Assembly (NCBI RefSeq): GCF_007751035.1
Contig: NZ_CP036433.1
Span: 4,073,001 to 4,137,000, forward strand
Reading direction: 5' to 3'
Origin: Lignipirellula cremea
Lineage (GTDB): Bacteria > Planctomycetota > Planctomycetia > Pirellulales > Pirellulaceae
Length of the DNA stretch: 64,000 nucleotides
Shown: piece by piece, positions 16,865-25,844 of the stretch
Numbering within the stretch: position 1 is the stretch's first letter
How the letters are laid out: each line of letters starts with the position of its first letter
Notes under the pieces: model-generated
Told to the model about the DNA's origin: nothing
Seen by the model: the letters and a program-made list of their open reading frames with translations, nothing else
Database searches by the model: none
Program-made: the position numbers and the translations under genes

Positions 16865-18112
16865 TTGGCTGAGCCGAATAAAGTTCACATTATTGGTATC
16901 GGCGACGACGGTTTAGCCGGCCTGACCGCGGCCAATCGTCGTCTGCTGGAGCAAGCCGACCTGGTCATTGGCAGCGAACCCGCGCTGGCCAGCATCAGCG
17001 ATCTGGGGAAGGAGCGGATGGAAATCCGCGGCGACCTGGAGCAACTCACTCAGACCCTGCAGGAACGCAGCGACCAGCAACTGGTGATCCTGGCCTCAGG
17101 CGATCCCATGTTCTACGGCACCGCCCGTTACCTGTGCGACCGCCTGGGCAAGGACCGCTTTGAAGTGGCGCCCCATGTGAGCAGCATGCAGTTGGCGTTT
17201 GCCCGGGTGAAGGAAAGCTGGGACGAAGCTTACCTGACCGATCTGTCGTCGCAGGCTCTGTCACAGGTGGTGGAAAAGGTCCGCACGGCGGAACGCGTCG
17301 GCCTGTTCACCAGCAGCACCGCCTCTCCTGCCGATGTCGCCAAAGCACTGCTCGAACGGCGGATCGACTACTTCACTGTGTATGTCTGCGAGAATCTGGG
17401 CTCTCCCGACGAACGGGTCACGCATGCGGAACTGAGCGAAATCGCGCAGCAGCAGTTCTCGCCGCTGAACGTGATGATCCTGACGCGGAAGCCAGGCGCC
17501 CCGGATCGCCCGCCGGAAATGCGAGGGCGAAGGCTGTTCGGCAATCCCGACGAAATGTTCCTGCAGTCGCAACCGAAACGCGGCCTGCTGACCCCATCGG
17601 AAGTGCGCGTCATCGCCCTGGCGGAACTTGACATTGGCCCCAGCAGCACCGTCTGGGACATTGGAGCCGGCAGCGGATCGGTCGCGGTCGAAGCGGCCCA
17701 GGTGGCCGCCGCGGGACGCGTGTATGCGATTGAGATGGATGTCGAGGATTACCAATTGATCGCGGAAAACGCGGAACGGTTCGGCGTCAAGAATCTGACT
17801 CCTGTCCTGGGCAAGGCGCCGGAGGCCTGGAAAGATCTGCCGGCCCCCAACGCGATCTTTGTGGGCGGCACCGGTCGCACGATCGACCAGATCGTCGAGG
17901 ACGCCTTCCAGGCCCTGCTTCCCGGCGGCAGGCTGGTCGCCAATGTGGGCAGCATCGACAATGTGGCGGCCGTTCGCGCGGTCCTGCGCAAGCTGGAATG
18001 CGAAGTCAATGTGCTGATGATCAACATCGCCCGCGGCGTCGAACAGCTGGAACGGATGCGCTTCGAATCGCTGAATCCGACCTTCCTGCTGACCGCCTCC
18101 AAGCCCGAGTAA
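16865..18112 (+). CDS. cobL: precorrin-6Y C5,15-methyltransferase (decarboxylating), CobL/CbiET type
   Basis: 415 residues with two fused domains. Residues about 4-200 are the CbiE tetrapyrrole methylase domain (VHIIGIGDDGLAGL, VILASGDPMFYGTARYL). Residues about 215-410 are the CbiT class I methyltransferase (VWDIGAGSGSVAVEAAQ, RVYAIEMD, NAIFVGGTG). Together they methylate C5 and C15 of the corrin ring and decarboxylate the acetate side chain in cobalamin synthesis, using two S-adenosylmethionine. The start codon is TTG at 16865. No other cobalamin gene lies in the window, and it follows metK by one gene, which supplies its cosubstrate; that neighbourhood could be coincidence. Confidence 0.92.
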   Translation: MAEPNKVHIIGIGDDGLAGLTAANRRLLEQADLVIGSEPALASISDLGKERMEIRGDLEQLTQTLQERSDQQLVILASGDPMFYGTARYLCDRLGKDRFEVAPHVSSMQLAFARVKESWDEAYLTDLSSQALSQVVEKVRTAERVGLFTSSTASPADVAKALLERRIDYFTVYVCENLGSPDERVTHAELSEIAQQQFSPLNVMILTRKPGAPDRPPEMRGRRLFGNPDEMFLQSQPKRGLLTPSEVRVIALAELDIGPSSTVWDIGAGSGSVAVEAAQVAAAGRVYAIEMDVEDYQLIAENAERFGVKNLTPVLGKAPEAWKDLPAPNAIFVGGTGRTIDQIVEDAFQALLPGGRLVANVGSIDNVAAVRAVLRKLECEVNVLMINIARGVEQLERMRFESLNPTFLLTASKPE

Positions 18113-18227
18113 TGGCTGTCCCCGTCGCGGCCCTCCAGGTAGCCGCAGTCGCCTGACTTTGGAGGGAGTCATTTGCAACGGCCGCCAGACTCCGGCAAGC
18201 TCGGCTACGGCGTTTGGTCGGCCTGCG

Positions 18228-18488
18228 TTAACCGCCAGCGACGGGGGCAAAGAGCACCAGTTCATCGCCATCTCGCAAATTACGGGCCGGGTGGCGGCCG
18301 ATGGTGCCGACATGCTCGCCGGAAACGGCGACCAGGCAACTCGCGGGAAACGATTCTCCTTCGGGCAGGTCTTTCGCCAGGGCCGCCAGCGCGGCGTCGA
18401 GGTCGGCGCCATCGGGCAAGGAGAGCATATCGGGCAGGCCTTCGGCCAGGTGGTAACTGCGTCCGGTCACGACAACTTGAATCTGCAT
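18228..18488 (-). CDS. MoaD/ThiS-family sulfur carrier-like protein
   Basis: 86 residues from ATG 18488 (TTG 18497 would add three residues). The protein shows a beta-grasp pattern and ends exactly in the diglycine tail APVAGG that is adenylated and thiocarboxylated in MoaD and ThiS. Also typical are the central LDAALAALA helix and RNLRDGDELVLFAPVAGG at the end. MoaD would form molybdopterin synthase with MoaE, but no MoaE, MoaB or MoeB is beside it. Which sulfur transfer pathway it serves cannot be decided; annotation as MoaD is the best fit. Confidence 0.82.
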   Translation of the reverse strand: MQIQVVVTGRSYHLAEGLPDMLSLPDGADLDAALAALAKDLPEGESFPASCLVAVSGEHVGTIGRHPARNLRDGDELVLFAPVAGG

Positions 18489-18721
18489 GGTCGACAAACG
18501 GGCTAAAAAGGGAAAGCGAATCAGGAAGGAGTGCGTACGCTGCGTTCCAGGAATCTACCGCGCCGCCTTGGGGGGAAGCAACGTCGCGGCCGGGCGTCTT
18601 GCGAAATTCGCTCCCCTTGGTGGCCTGTGAAGGGACGCCAAGTTAACATAAGCGGTTCGTATTCTTCGCGAACTCGTCCTGGGTTCGCGGTCCTGACTAC
18701 CAGCCAATCCTGGAGCCCTCC

Positions 18722-20050
18722 ATGGTCCGACTTCCACTCGCCTTGCTGACCCCGTTGATCCTTGTCGCCGCCGCCCTCCCGGCAATCGCCCAGGAAAACA
18801 ACCAGCCGCCCGAAGGCTTTCAAGCGATCTTCAATGGCAAAGATCTGTCGGGCTGGCACGGCATGGGGCATTTTGATCCCCGCAAGCTGACCGCCATGGA
18901 CGAGGAAGCTCGCGCCGCCAAGCACGCCGCGGATCTGGCGGATGCGAAAGAGCACTGGTCCGTGCAGGACGGCGACCTGGTCAACGACGGCCATGGAGCC
19001 TATCTCACCACCGACGCCAGTTACGGCGATATCGAACTGTGGATCGACTACAAAACGGTCGCCAAAGCCGACAGCGGCATTTACCTGCGAGCGACTCCGC
19101 AGGTACAGATCTGGGACACCACCGAGGCCGGCGGAAAGTGGAAACTGGGCGCCGATAAAGGCTCCGGAAGCTTATGGAACAACGCCCCGGGATCGGCCGG
19201 CAAAGACGCCCTGGAACTGGCCGACAAACCGTTTGGCGAATGGAACCGCTTCCATGTGATCCAGGTCGGCTCCGTGACCACGGTCTGGCTCAATGGGAAA
19301 CTGGTCGTCGACCACGCCCATATGCACAACTTCTGGGATCGCTCCAGCCCGCTGTTCGCCTCGGGCCCGATCCAGCTGCAGACGCATGGCGGCGAGATTC
19401 GCTGGAAGAACATCTTCCTGCGCGAAATCCCCGCCGAAGAAGCGAACGAAATGCTCGCCGAGTACAAGGACAAAGGCTTCAAGTCGATCTTCAACGGGAA
19501 AGACCTCGAAGGCTGGGAAGGCGCTGCCGACAACTACGAAGTCGTCGACGGAGCCATTCGCTGCAAAAAGGGGAAAGGCGGCGTGCTCTTCACCACCGCG
19601 ACCTACGGCGACTTTGTCGCCCGGTTGGAATTCCAACTGCCCGAAGGCGGCAACAACGGGCTGGCCATTCGTTACCCGGGAACCGGCAATCCGGCATACT
19701 CGGGCATGTGCGAACTGCAGGTGATCGACTCGGAGCATCCCCGGTATGCAAAGCTGGATCCGCGTCAGTATCACGCTTCCGCCTATGGTATGGCGGCCGC
19801 CAAACGCGGCTACCTGCGTCCCGTTGGCGAATGGAACTTCCAGGAAGTCACCGTTCAGGGCTCGACGATTAAAGTCGAACTGAACGGCTATGTGATTCTC
19901 GACACCGACCTCAGCAAGGTGACGGAATTCATGGCCAATTCGCCGCACCCTGGCAAAGATCTGACCGAAGGTCATTTTGGTTTCGCCGGTCACAACGATC
20001 CGGTTTCTTTCCGCAATCTGTCCATCAAAAAGCTGCCGGCGTCGAAGTAG
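18722..20050 (+). CDS. secreted protein with two DUF1080 (3-keto-disaccharide hydrolase) domains
   Basis: 442 residues. Sec signal at 1-22 (LALLTPLILVAAALPAIAQ). Two copies of the DUF1080 concanavalin-like fold: the first begins GFQAIFNGKDLSGWHG (about 32-240), the second GFKSIFNGKDLEGWEG (about 253-440). Each has the family strand pattern including YGDIELWIDYK / YGDFVARLEF and SGIYLR / NGLAIRY, and VTTVWLNGKLVVD / IKVELNGYVILD. The family is annotated as 3-keto-glucoside or disaccharide hydrolases and is greatly expanded in planctomycetes. A periplasmic sugar-processing role is inferred. GGAG ribosome binding site 6 bp before the ATG. Confidence 0.9.
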   Translation: MVRLPLALLTPLILVAAALPAIAQENNQPPEGFQAIFNGKDLSGWHGMGHFDPRKLTAMDEEARAAKHAADLADAKEHWSVQDGDLVNDGHGAYLTTDASYGDIELWIDYKTVAKADSGIYLRATPQVQIWDTTEAGGKWKLGADKGSGSLWNNAPGSAGKDALELADKPFGEWNRFHVIQVGSVTTVWLNGKLVVDHAHMHNFWDRSSPLFASGPIQLQTHGGEIRWKNIFLREIPAEEANEMLAEYKDKGFKSIFNGKDLEGWEGAADNYEVVDGAIRCKKGKGGVLFTTATYGDFVARLEFQLPEGGNNGLAIRYPGTGNPAYSGMCELQVIDSEHPRYAKLDPRQYHASAYGMAAAKRGYLRPVGEWNFQEVTVQGSTIKVELNGYVILDTDLSKVTEFMANSPHPGKDLTEGHFGFAGHNDPVSFRNLSIKKLPASK

Positions 20051-20078
20051 TCGCCTGCTGATATTGCCACGATACTCA

Positions 20079-20105
20079 CGCGCCGGCCCGCTTGCCGGCG
20101 CGTTT
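20079..20105 (+). terminator. GC hairpin, possible terminator
   Basis: CGCGCCGGC (20079-20087) and GCCGGCGCG (20094-20102), 9-bp stem, followed by only TTT. Possibly a weak terminator for the DUF1080 gene. Confidence 0.45.
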
Positions 20106-20122
20106 CGCGGGGAGGGATTCCA

Positions 20123-21085
20123 TTGTCGAAGATGCGCTTCTATCGCACAGGCTGGTATCGCACTGTTCTGCTGGTCGGCTGCTGCTGCCTGCCACTGGGC
20201 TGCAGTAACGGCAAGCCAGCTCCGCCGCAGAACAGGTCGACGGGGGAAGTGGACGCCGACGCGCCCGACAAGGAGCCGGCCGACAAGAAGCCGGCCGAAC
20301 TAGCCCGGGGTGAAGTTCTGTCCACCAACGATCCGCTGGCGGCTGTCTGGCAGGGAGCCCAGCTGATCGACCTGACGCATGCCTTTAATGCGTCGACCAT
20401 TTACTGGCCGACGGCTGCCGGCTTTCGCATGACGAAAGACTCCGACGGCATTACAGAAAAAGGCTACTACTACGCCGCCAACAGTTTCCAGGCGGCCGAG
20501 CACGGAGGCACCCATCTCGACGCACCCATCCACTTCCGCCAGGCAGGCACAACGGCCGACAAGATCCCGCTGGAACGCCTGCTGGGCGAAGCGGTCGTGG
20601 TTGACCTGTCGGCTGAATGTGCGGGCGACCCCGACTACCAGATCACCGTCGACGACCTGCACAACTGGGAAGTGCAGCACGACCAGCATCTGGTCGATGT
20701 CATTGTGCTGCTGCGGACGGGCTACGCGAAACACTGGCCAGACAGGGAAAAATACCTGGGCACCCGCCAGCTGGGACCGGACGCCGTCGCCCTGCTGCAT
20801 TTTCCCGGCCTGCACCCGGACGCCGCTAAATGGCTGGGCGAACACCGGGCCGTCAAGGCAGTCGGTATCGACACCGCCAGCATAGATTTCGGGCAGTCGA
20901 CCCATTTCCAAAGCCACATCACGCTGTTCCAGCACGACATCCCTGTGTTTGAAAACGTCGACCTGAGCGACTCGCTGCCGACTGACGGCTTTAGCGTTGT
21001 CGCCTTGCCGATGAAAATCGAAGGCGGCTCCGGCGGTCCCCTGCGCATCGTCGCTATCCTGCCGCCAACTTCCGACGCAGAGTAG
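20123..21085 (+). CDS. cyclase-family lipoprotein (kynurenine formamidase-like)
   Basis: 320 residues. The likely start is TTG at 20123, 7 bp after GGAGGG; an ATG at 20132 is an alternative. A lipobox LPLGC at about residue 28 follows a hydrophobic stretch. Family motifs of PF04199: LIDLTHAFNASTIYWPT, GTHLDAPIHF (the HxGTHxDxPxH metal-site pattern, here EHGGTHLDAPIH), and VDVIVLLRTGYAKHW. Members hydrolyse cyclic amides or formamides such as N-formylkynurenine with a divalent metal. Lipid anchoring places it in the periplasm or outer membrane, which is not where kynurenine formamidase acts; the substrate is unknown. Confidence 0.85.
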   Translation: MSKMRFYRTGWYRTVLLVGCCCLPLGCSNGKPAPPQNRSTGEVDADAPDKEPADKKPAELARGEVLSTNDPLAAVWQGAQLIDLTHAFNASTIYWPTAAGFRMTKDSDGITEKGYYYAANSFQAAEHGGTHLDAPIHFRQAGTTADKIPLERLLGEAVVVDLSAECAGDPDYQITVDDLHNWEVQHDQHLVDVIVLLRTGYAKHWPDREKYLGTRQLGPDAVALLHFPGLHPDAAKWLGEHRAVKAVGIDTASIDFGQSTHFQSHITLFQHDIPVFENVDLSDSLPTDGFSVVALPMKIEGGSGGPLRIVAILPPTSDAE

Positions 21086-21099
21086 CTCGCAGCCGTTGT

Positions 21100-22398
21100 T
21101 TACTTCGGGGCGGACGCCGTCAACGCGCGGAGATCGTCGAAAAACTGCGGGTACGTTTTGCCGACGCAGCCGGGATTGGTAATTTCGACGCCGGGCGTAC
21201 GCAGGCCGACCAGGGCCATGCTCATCGCCATCCGGTGATCGTGGTACGTTTCAATCGAGGCTCCCCGCAGCGGCTGGGGAGTAATGCGCAGGCCGTCCTC
21301 GGTCTCTTCGACCAGGGCGCCCAGCTTGCGCAGCTCGCAGGCCAGATCGCCAATCCGGTCCGTTTCCTTGTGGCGGTTATGAGCCACATTGCGAATCACC
21401 GTGGGGCCCTCCGCGTACAGGGCCACGGCAGTCAGCGTTTGCACCGTATCGCTGATGGCGTTCATGTCGACATCCACGCCGTGCAGCGGGCGGCCTTCCA
21501 CCGTGATCTGGTCCGCTTCGTACTCGACCAGGCAGCCCATCTGTTCCAGCACCTGGCAAAAAGCCACATCGCCCTGCAGGGCCTGAAGACTGAGGCCGGT
21601 GACCGTGATCCGGCCCTGGGTGATGGCGGCCGCGGCCCAGAAGTAACTGGCGGCGGACGCATCAGGCTCGATCGCGTAGTCCCGGCCCTGGTAGCGCTGG
21701 GGAGCTGGAATCAGGAAACGGCGGCCGGCCTCGTCGGTCAGCTGGACGCCAAAGGACGCCATCACAGCGGACGTCATCCGCACGTACGGCTGGGAGACAA
21801 GCTCGCCCGACACGTTCAGCTCCACATCGGCCGCGGCGCAGGGCGCCGTCATCATCATGCCGCTGAGGTACTGGCTGGAGATATTTCCCGCCACCGTGGC
21901 GCTACCGCCCGGCAGGCCGTCGGCCTGCACCAGGACCGGTGGACAGCCGGTTCCCGCTTCGCATTCGATCCGGGCGCCCAGTTGGACCAGCGTGTCGACC
22001 AGATCGCCGATCGGACGCTCGCGCATCCGCTCCACACCATCCAGGCGAAACGTCCCGTGTCCCAGCGTGACAAGCGCCGTCAAAAACCGGATCGTGGTGC
22101 CGCTGTTGGCGACAAACAGCTCGGCCTGCCTGGCCGGGATTTGCCCGCCGCAGCCTTCGACTTCGATCACCGCCGTCGCCGGGTCGTGCCGCACCGATAC
22201 GCCCAGCCGCCGTAGCGATTCCAGCATCACCTGGGTGTCTTCGCTGTCGAGGGCGCCGCGCAGGGTGGACCGGCCTTCTGCGAGCGCCGCGCAAACCAGC
22301 GCCCGGTTGGTGATGCTTTTGGAACCCGGCGGCCGGACCGTCGCCACCAGCGGTCCGGTCGGTTCGATCAACTCGCGGTCGCTCATGTTGTCGCTCAT
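21100..22398 (-). CDS. aroA: 3-phosphoshikimate 1-carboxyvinyltransferase (EPSP synthase)
   Basis: 432 residues. The enzyme transfers enolpyruvate from PEP to shikimate-3-phosphate, the sixth step of the chorismate pathway. Seen: VRPPGSKSITNRALVCAAL near the N-terminus (substrate binding), LFVANSGTTIRFLTAL (the NAGT-like motif), RERPIGDLVDTL, and NRHKETDRIGDL plus YHDHRMAMS near the C-terminus. The start ATG at 22398 overlaps the stop codon of the preceding PQQ-propeller gene as ATGA, which implies translational coupling; an upstream in-frame ATG at 22416 is less likely. Chorismate feeds the pabAB genes further along the window. Confidence 0.95.
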   Translation of the reverse strand: MSDNMSDRELIEPTGPLVATVRPPGSKSITNRALVCAALAEGRSTLRGALDSEDTQVMLESLRRLGVSVRHDPATAVIEVEGCGGQIPARQAELFVANSGTTIRFLTALVTLGHGTFRLDGVERMRERPIGDLVDTLVQLGARIECEAGTGCPPVLVQADGLPGGSATVAGNISSQYLSGMMMTAPCAAADVELNVSGELVSQPYVRMTSAVMASFGVQLTDEAGRRFLIPAPQRYQGRDYAIEPDASAASYFWAAAAITQGRITVTGLSLQALQGDVAFCQVLEQMGCLVEYEADQITVEGRPLHGVDVDMNAISDTVQTLTAVALYAEGPTVIRNVAHNRHKETDRIGDLACELRKLGALVEETEDGLRITPQPLRGASIETYHDHRMAMSMALVGLRTPGVEITNPGCVGKTYPQFFDDLRALTASAPK

Positions 22399-23597
22399 GG
22401 GCTGGCGATCTTCCACAGGTGGGCGTCGGTGCGGAAGTACAAGGCGTCCTCGCCGACGGCGGGCGATCCCTGGATCTTCTCTTCGATGGGGTTCGTCGAG
22501 AGCACCTCTCCTTTTTCACCCAGCTGCACCACCTGGCAATCGCCGTCGGAGCCCAGGCAATACATGCGGCCGCCGGCAATGACGGGCGTCGCCCAGAAGG
22601 AGCCTTTGAGTCGCAGCTGCCAGAGCTGCTCGCCTTCGTCCTTTACATCCGCACAGGTGATCACGCCGGCGCGATTGAGAACGTAGAGCTTCTCCTGGTA
22701 CAGCACGGGACTGGCGGCGCTCGGATTCAGCCGGCCCGAATTCCACACCAGTTCCGGCGAAGTGGAGTCTTCCGCCAGCTTGAACGCCGTGATGCCGTCG
22801 GCCGGCACGTACAGCCATTCGCCATCGGTCGCCACGGAAGGAATTCCGCTGCACTCAATCTCGTATTCCCATTTGACGTCGCCAGAACGCGGATCGACAA
22901 TCGTCAGCCCCGACGGCGACTGCATCAGCACGGTCGCAGGGCGCTGGCCGCGGGCCGGAATCACCACGGGCGACGTCCAATTGGCCGTGCGGCCTCGTTC
23001 TTTGCGCCACAGGGTTTCTCCGGTCAGGGCATCAATGCCGGCGGCGAACGAATCGCCCTGGCTTTCGATCTGCACAATCACCACGCCGTCGACCACCGCC
23101 GGCGACGACGACATGCCGACATCGTTACCCGACTTGGGATAGTCGAAGGTCAGCCCCCGATACCACAACAGGTTCCCTTCCAGGTCGAGGCAGACCAGAT
23201 CATTGGAGGAAAAAAAGGCGTAAATCCGCTCGCCGTCGCTGGCGGGCGTATTGGCGGCTACGGCGCTGCTGGGATGCGTGTTGGTTCGTCCCGTCGCCCA
23301 GAACTCGCGGCGCCAGTTCTCTTCGCCCGTTTCCGCCGAGCAGGAGATCACATACAGGCGATCCTGGTTCACGCCGCCTGAGCAGGTGACGATCACGTTC
23401 CCTTTAACCAGGATCGGACCCGACGGACCGCGTCCCGGCAGATCGACCTTCCAGGCGACATTTTCGTCGGTCGTCCAGCTGGCTGGCGGATTCTCTTTCT
23501 CGGCCACGCTTTGCGTACCGCGAAACTGCAGCCAGTCAGCGCCGCTGCAGACCGCAACGACAAACAGCAAGGAAGCACAAAGACTGATTTTTCTCAT
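22395..23597 (-). CDS. secreted PQQ-like beta-propeller protein
   Basis: 400 residues. Signal peptide about 1-19 (KISLCASLLFVVAVCSG), then WLQFRGTQSVAEKENPPASW, the N-terminus typical of planctomycete outer membrane PQQ-propeller proteins. Repeated WD-like blades follow: LYVISCSAETGEENWRREF, VCLDLEGNLLWYRGL, AAGIDALTGETLWRKER, LTIVDPRSGDVKWEYE. No cofactor-binding or catalytic residue set for a quinoprotein dehydrogenase is obvious, so it is more likely structural or binding. Its stop overlaps the start of aroA. Why an exported propeller should be coupled to an aromatic amino acid gene is unclear. Confidence 0.88.
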   Translation of the reverse strand: MRKISLCASLLFVVAVCSGADWLQFRGTQSVAEKENPPASWTTDENVAWKVDLPGRGPSGPILVKGNVIVTCSGGVNQDRLYVISCSAETGEENWRREFWATGRTNTHPSSAVAANTPASDGERIYAFFSSNDLVCLDLEGNLLWYRGLTFDYPKSGNDVGMSSSPAVVDGVVIVQIESQGDSFAAGIDALTGETLWRKERGRTANWTSPVVIPARGQRPATVLMQSPSGLTIVDPRSGDVKWEYEIECSGIPSVATDGEWLYVPADGITAFKLAEDSTSPELVWNSGRLNPSAASPVLYQEKLYVLNRAGVITCADVKDEGEQLWQLRLKGSFWATPVIAGGRMYCLGSDGDCQVVQLGEKGEVLSTNPIEEKIQGSPAVGEDALYFRTDAHLWKIASP

Positions 23598-23691
23598 CGG
23601 AAGGGTTCCAATAATCGGCGTATGTCGGCAACCGGAAGAGGACTCGCTGCGGTCAAGCAGGACGTCCCGCCCGAACGAACACGGGGGAAGT

Positions 23692-24861
23692 CTAGCGAAG
23701 CAGGCGATCGAGGGCCGCCGTACGTTTTAAAGGACGATCCTGCGACAGCACGGCCGTGCCGAACTTGTCGCACACTCGCAACTGGAACTGCCAGTCCTGG
23801 GCCCAGTTCTCCGTTTGTTCGTTCTGGCAAATCTTCACCAGAATGACGTTCTTCCCCTTTTTCAGCCGGCCTTCGCCGACGTACTGATCCACGCTGCGGT
23901 TGGCGTGGTACACCTCGTTGGCGGTGAGCAGCTCGCCGTTGAGCCAGACTTTGTTGGCGTTGATGCAGCCCAGTCGCACGTCGACCGGACGAGCTTCGTC
24001 GGCGATAAACTCGGCCCGGGCGTAAACAATGGCGCCCATGTGCTTGCCGACAACTTTATTCAGATCGACCAGACCGTAATCGTCGACTTCGGTATGGGAC
24101 TTCCAGCTGACGTTGCCCGCCTTGCCGGCGTATTCGGCGTCGGCCAGGAATTCATTCTCCGGCGGGTAAGCGACGGCGAAGCCGGCTTTGTCGGTGTTGT
24201 CGAAGGGCCCAATCAGCTGCCAGCGCTGGATGAAACCAAAGTGGGCGGGCAGGTCGACCTCGATGCCGCGGTCCTCCAGCGCCTTGTCCGCCAGCTTGAT
24301 CTGGTCAAGGTCGCGGGCGGCGGTCATCGCCGCGCGATAGGCGGCCGTCGCTGCCTCTTCGTTTTTGGCGTCGGCCAGGGCTTTCGCTTCTTCCAGTTTA
24401 TGGGCGACCGCTTCCCGCCGCAGCTCCAGGCTGGGATCGTCAAGCATCGACGGGATCAGCTCGGCTTCCGCCGCCGGATTCACGCGTACGATCCATTCAA
24501 ACGCGGCCCGCCTGGCGCGAGGTGCGTGGTTGCGATCCGCCAGAAACGCATTCAGGGCGGCCAGGGGAAGTTGCTCCCCTTTTTTGTGGGCCGACTCGGC
24601 AATCGTATCGACGGCCGCACGCAGGTAATTAACGGCCAGCGGACCGGCGTCGTCAAATCCGGCGAGAATCTCAGGCAACTGGCTCACATCGGCCTGGGAC
24701 AGCGTTCGCCAGGCTTTGCCGGCGGCCACGTTCCCTTCCCCTTTGGGACCTACGCCTTGGATCGTTTTCACCAGGGGCGCCACTTCGATCTCGGCGCCGA
24801 GCAAAGGCGCCGCACAAACAGCCGCCAGCACGCCGGCGGCCGCCAGGAAAGTTCTCAACAT
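23692..24861 (-). CDS. secreted protein with helical repeats and beta-sandwich domain
   Basis: 389 residues from ATG 24861, chosen because a signal peptide follows (LRTFLAAAGVLAAVCAAPLLG); the frame is open further upstream to 25059. The first half is helical, HEAT-like (LPEILAGFDDAGPLAVNYLRA, AFEWIVRVNPAAEAELIPSM, LEEAKALADAKNEEAATAAYR as separate segments). The second half is a planctomycete-typical carbohydrate-binding-like sandwich (WQLIGPFDNTD, VDVRLGCINANKVWLNGELL, KKGKNVILVKICQNEQTENW). Probably a periplasmic binding or scaffold protein. It is followed after 94 bp by the PQQ-propeller and aroA genes on the same strand. Confidence 0.78.
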   Translation of the reverse strand: MLRTFLAAAGVLAAVCAAPLLGAEIEVAPLVKTIQGVGPKGEGNVAAGKAWRTLSQADVSQLPEILAGFDDAGPLAVNYLRAAVDTIAESAHKKGEQLPLAALNAFLADRNHAPRARRAAFEWIVRVNPAAEAELIPSMLDDPSLELRREAVAHKLEEAKALADAKNEEAATAAYRAAMTAARDLDQIKLADKALEDRGIEVDLPAHFGFIQRWQLIGPFDNTDKAGFAVAYPPENEFLADAEYAGKAGNVSWKSHTEVDDYGLVDLNKVVGKHMGAIVYARAEFIADEARPVDVRLGCINANKVWLNGELLTANEVYHANRSVDQYVGEGRLKKGKNVILVKICQNEQTENWAQDWQFQLRVCDKFGTAVLSQDRPLKRTAALDRLLR

Positions 24862-25211
24862 AGCAATCAACTCCAGAATGGGACGCGACCGAACCGCATT
24901 GGCGAGCCCGCAAGATCCGGTCCCGCTGCACAGGATCATTTTTCCGACATTGTAGCGGATCGCGCTGCGGTTGGGGATTTGCGACCGGCGGGTTCTTGGC
25001 GTCCTTGCGCAAACTTCATGCAGCCTTCCCGGGAAGTTGCCGCAGGCGGACGGGAGCATCCGCAGCAGCGCCCCAAGGCTCCGCGACCCCGGCGGGTTGC
25101 CAAGTATGGCTGGAGTCTTTCCAATGACCGAACGCTGCTTCCTCGCAAGACGGCGTTCGCTCGAAACGAGGGGACCGGCGGCGAATCGCCCTGCTTTTCA
25201 AGAAAGACGCT
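24862..25211. other. divergent promoter region
   Basis: 350 bp between divergent genes. The minus-strand TACAAT at 24949-24954 is a candidate -10 for the 24861 gene. No gene is supported here. Confidence 0.4.
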
Positions 25212-25844
25212 ATGGCTCGCATTCTGATCACCTCGGGCCCCACCCGGCAGTATCTGGACCCGGTGCGTTATCTGACGAACGCCTCCAGCGGCCGAATGGG
25301 CCGCGCGCTGGTCAGCGCGGCGCTGGAACTGGGGCACCAGGTAGTCGTCGTCAGCGGGCCGGTCGAAGTCGATTACCCGGCCGAGGCGGAAGTGGTTCCT
25401 GTCATCTCGACGGAAGAAATGCTCGAGGTCAGCCGGCGGCTGTTTGTCGACTGCGATGGGCTGATCGGGGCGGCGGCGCCGTGCGACTATCGCCCCCTGG
25501 CGGTAGAGAACCAAAAAATCGCCAAAACGGGCGGACCGCTGGTCCTGCAGCTGGTGGAAACGCCCGATGTGCTGGCCACCCTGGGGGCAGAGAAAAAACC
25601 GCACCAGTGGACCGTAGCGTTCGCCCTGGAAACGGAAGACCAGCGTTTCCGCGCGCTGACCAAGCTGGAGAAGAAAAACTGCGAAATGGTCGTGCTCAAC
25701 GGCCCGCAGGCGATGAACTCGCTGGATAACGCGGTCGAAGTGCTCGTCCGCGGCGGCGAACTGCTGGAAGCGATTGCCGGCGACAAAGAAACGGTCGCCC
25801 GGGGCATACTACGACTAATCTCCCAGCGGCTAATCCGCGACTAG
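25212..25844 (+). CDS. stand-alone phosphopantothenoylcysteine synthetase domain protein (CoaB-like)
   Basis: 210 residues, matching only the C-terminal CoaB half of the usual bifunctional CoaBC. Seen: ILITSGPTRQYLDPVRYLTNASSGRMG (N-terminal glycine-rich nucleotide site, within 4-30), AAAPCDYRP (the AxxDxxP-type motif), KIAKTGGPLVLQLVETPDVLATLG and EKKNCEMVVLNGP. CoaB joins 4-phosphopantothenate and cysteine with CTP in coenzyme A synthesis. The CoaC decarboxylase domain is absent here and must be elsewhere. Its 3' end overlaps the converging kinase gene by 15 bp. Confidence 0.85.
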   Translation: MARILITSGPTRQYLDPVRYLTNASSGRMGRALVSAALELGHQVVVVSGPVEVDYPAEAEVVPVISTEEMLEVSRRLFVDCDGLIGAAAPCDYRPLAVENQKIAKTGGPLVLQLVETPDVLATLGAEKKPHQWTVAFALETEDQRFRALTKLEKKNCEMVVLNGPQAMNSLDNAVEVLVRGGELLEAIAGDKETVARGILRLISQRLIRD

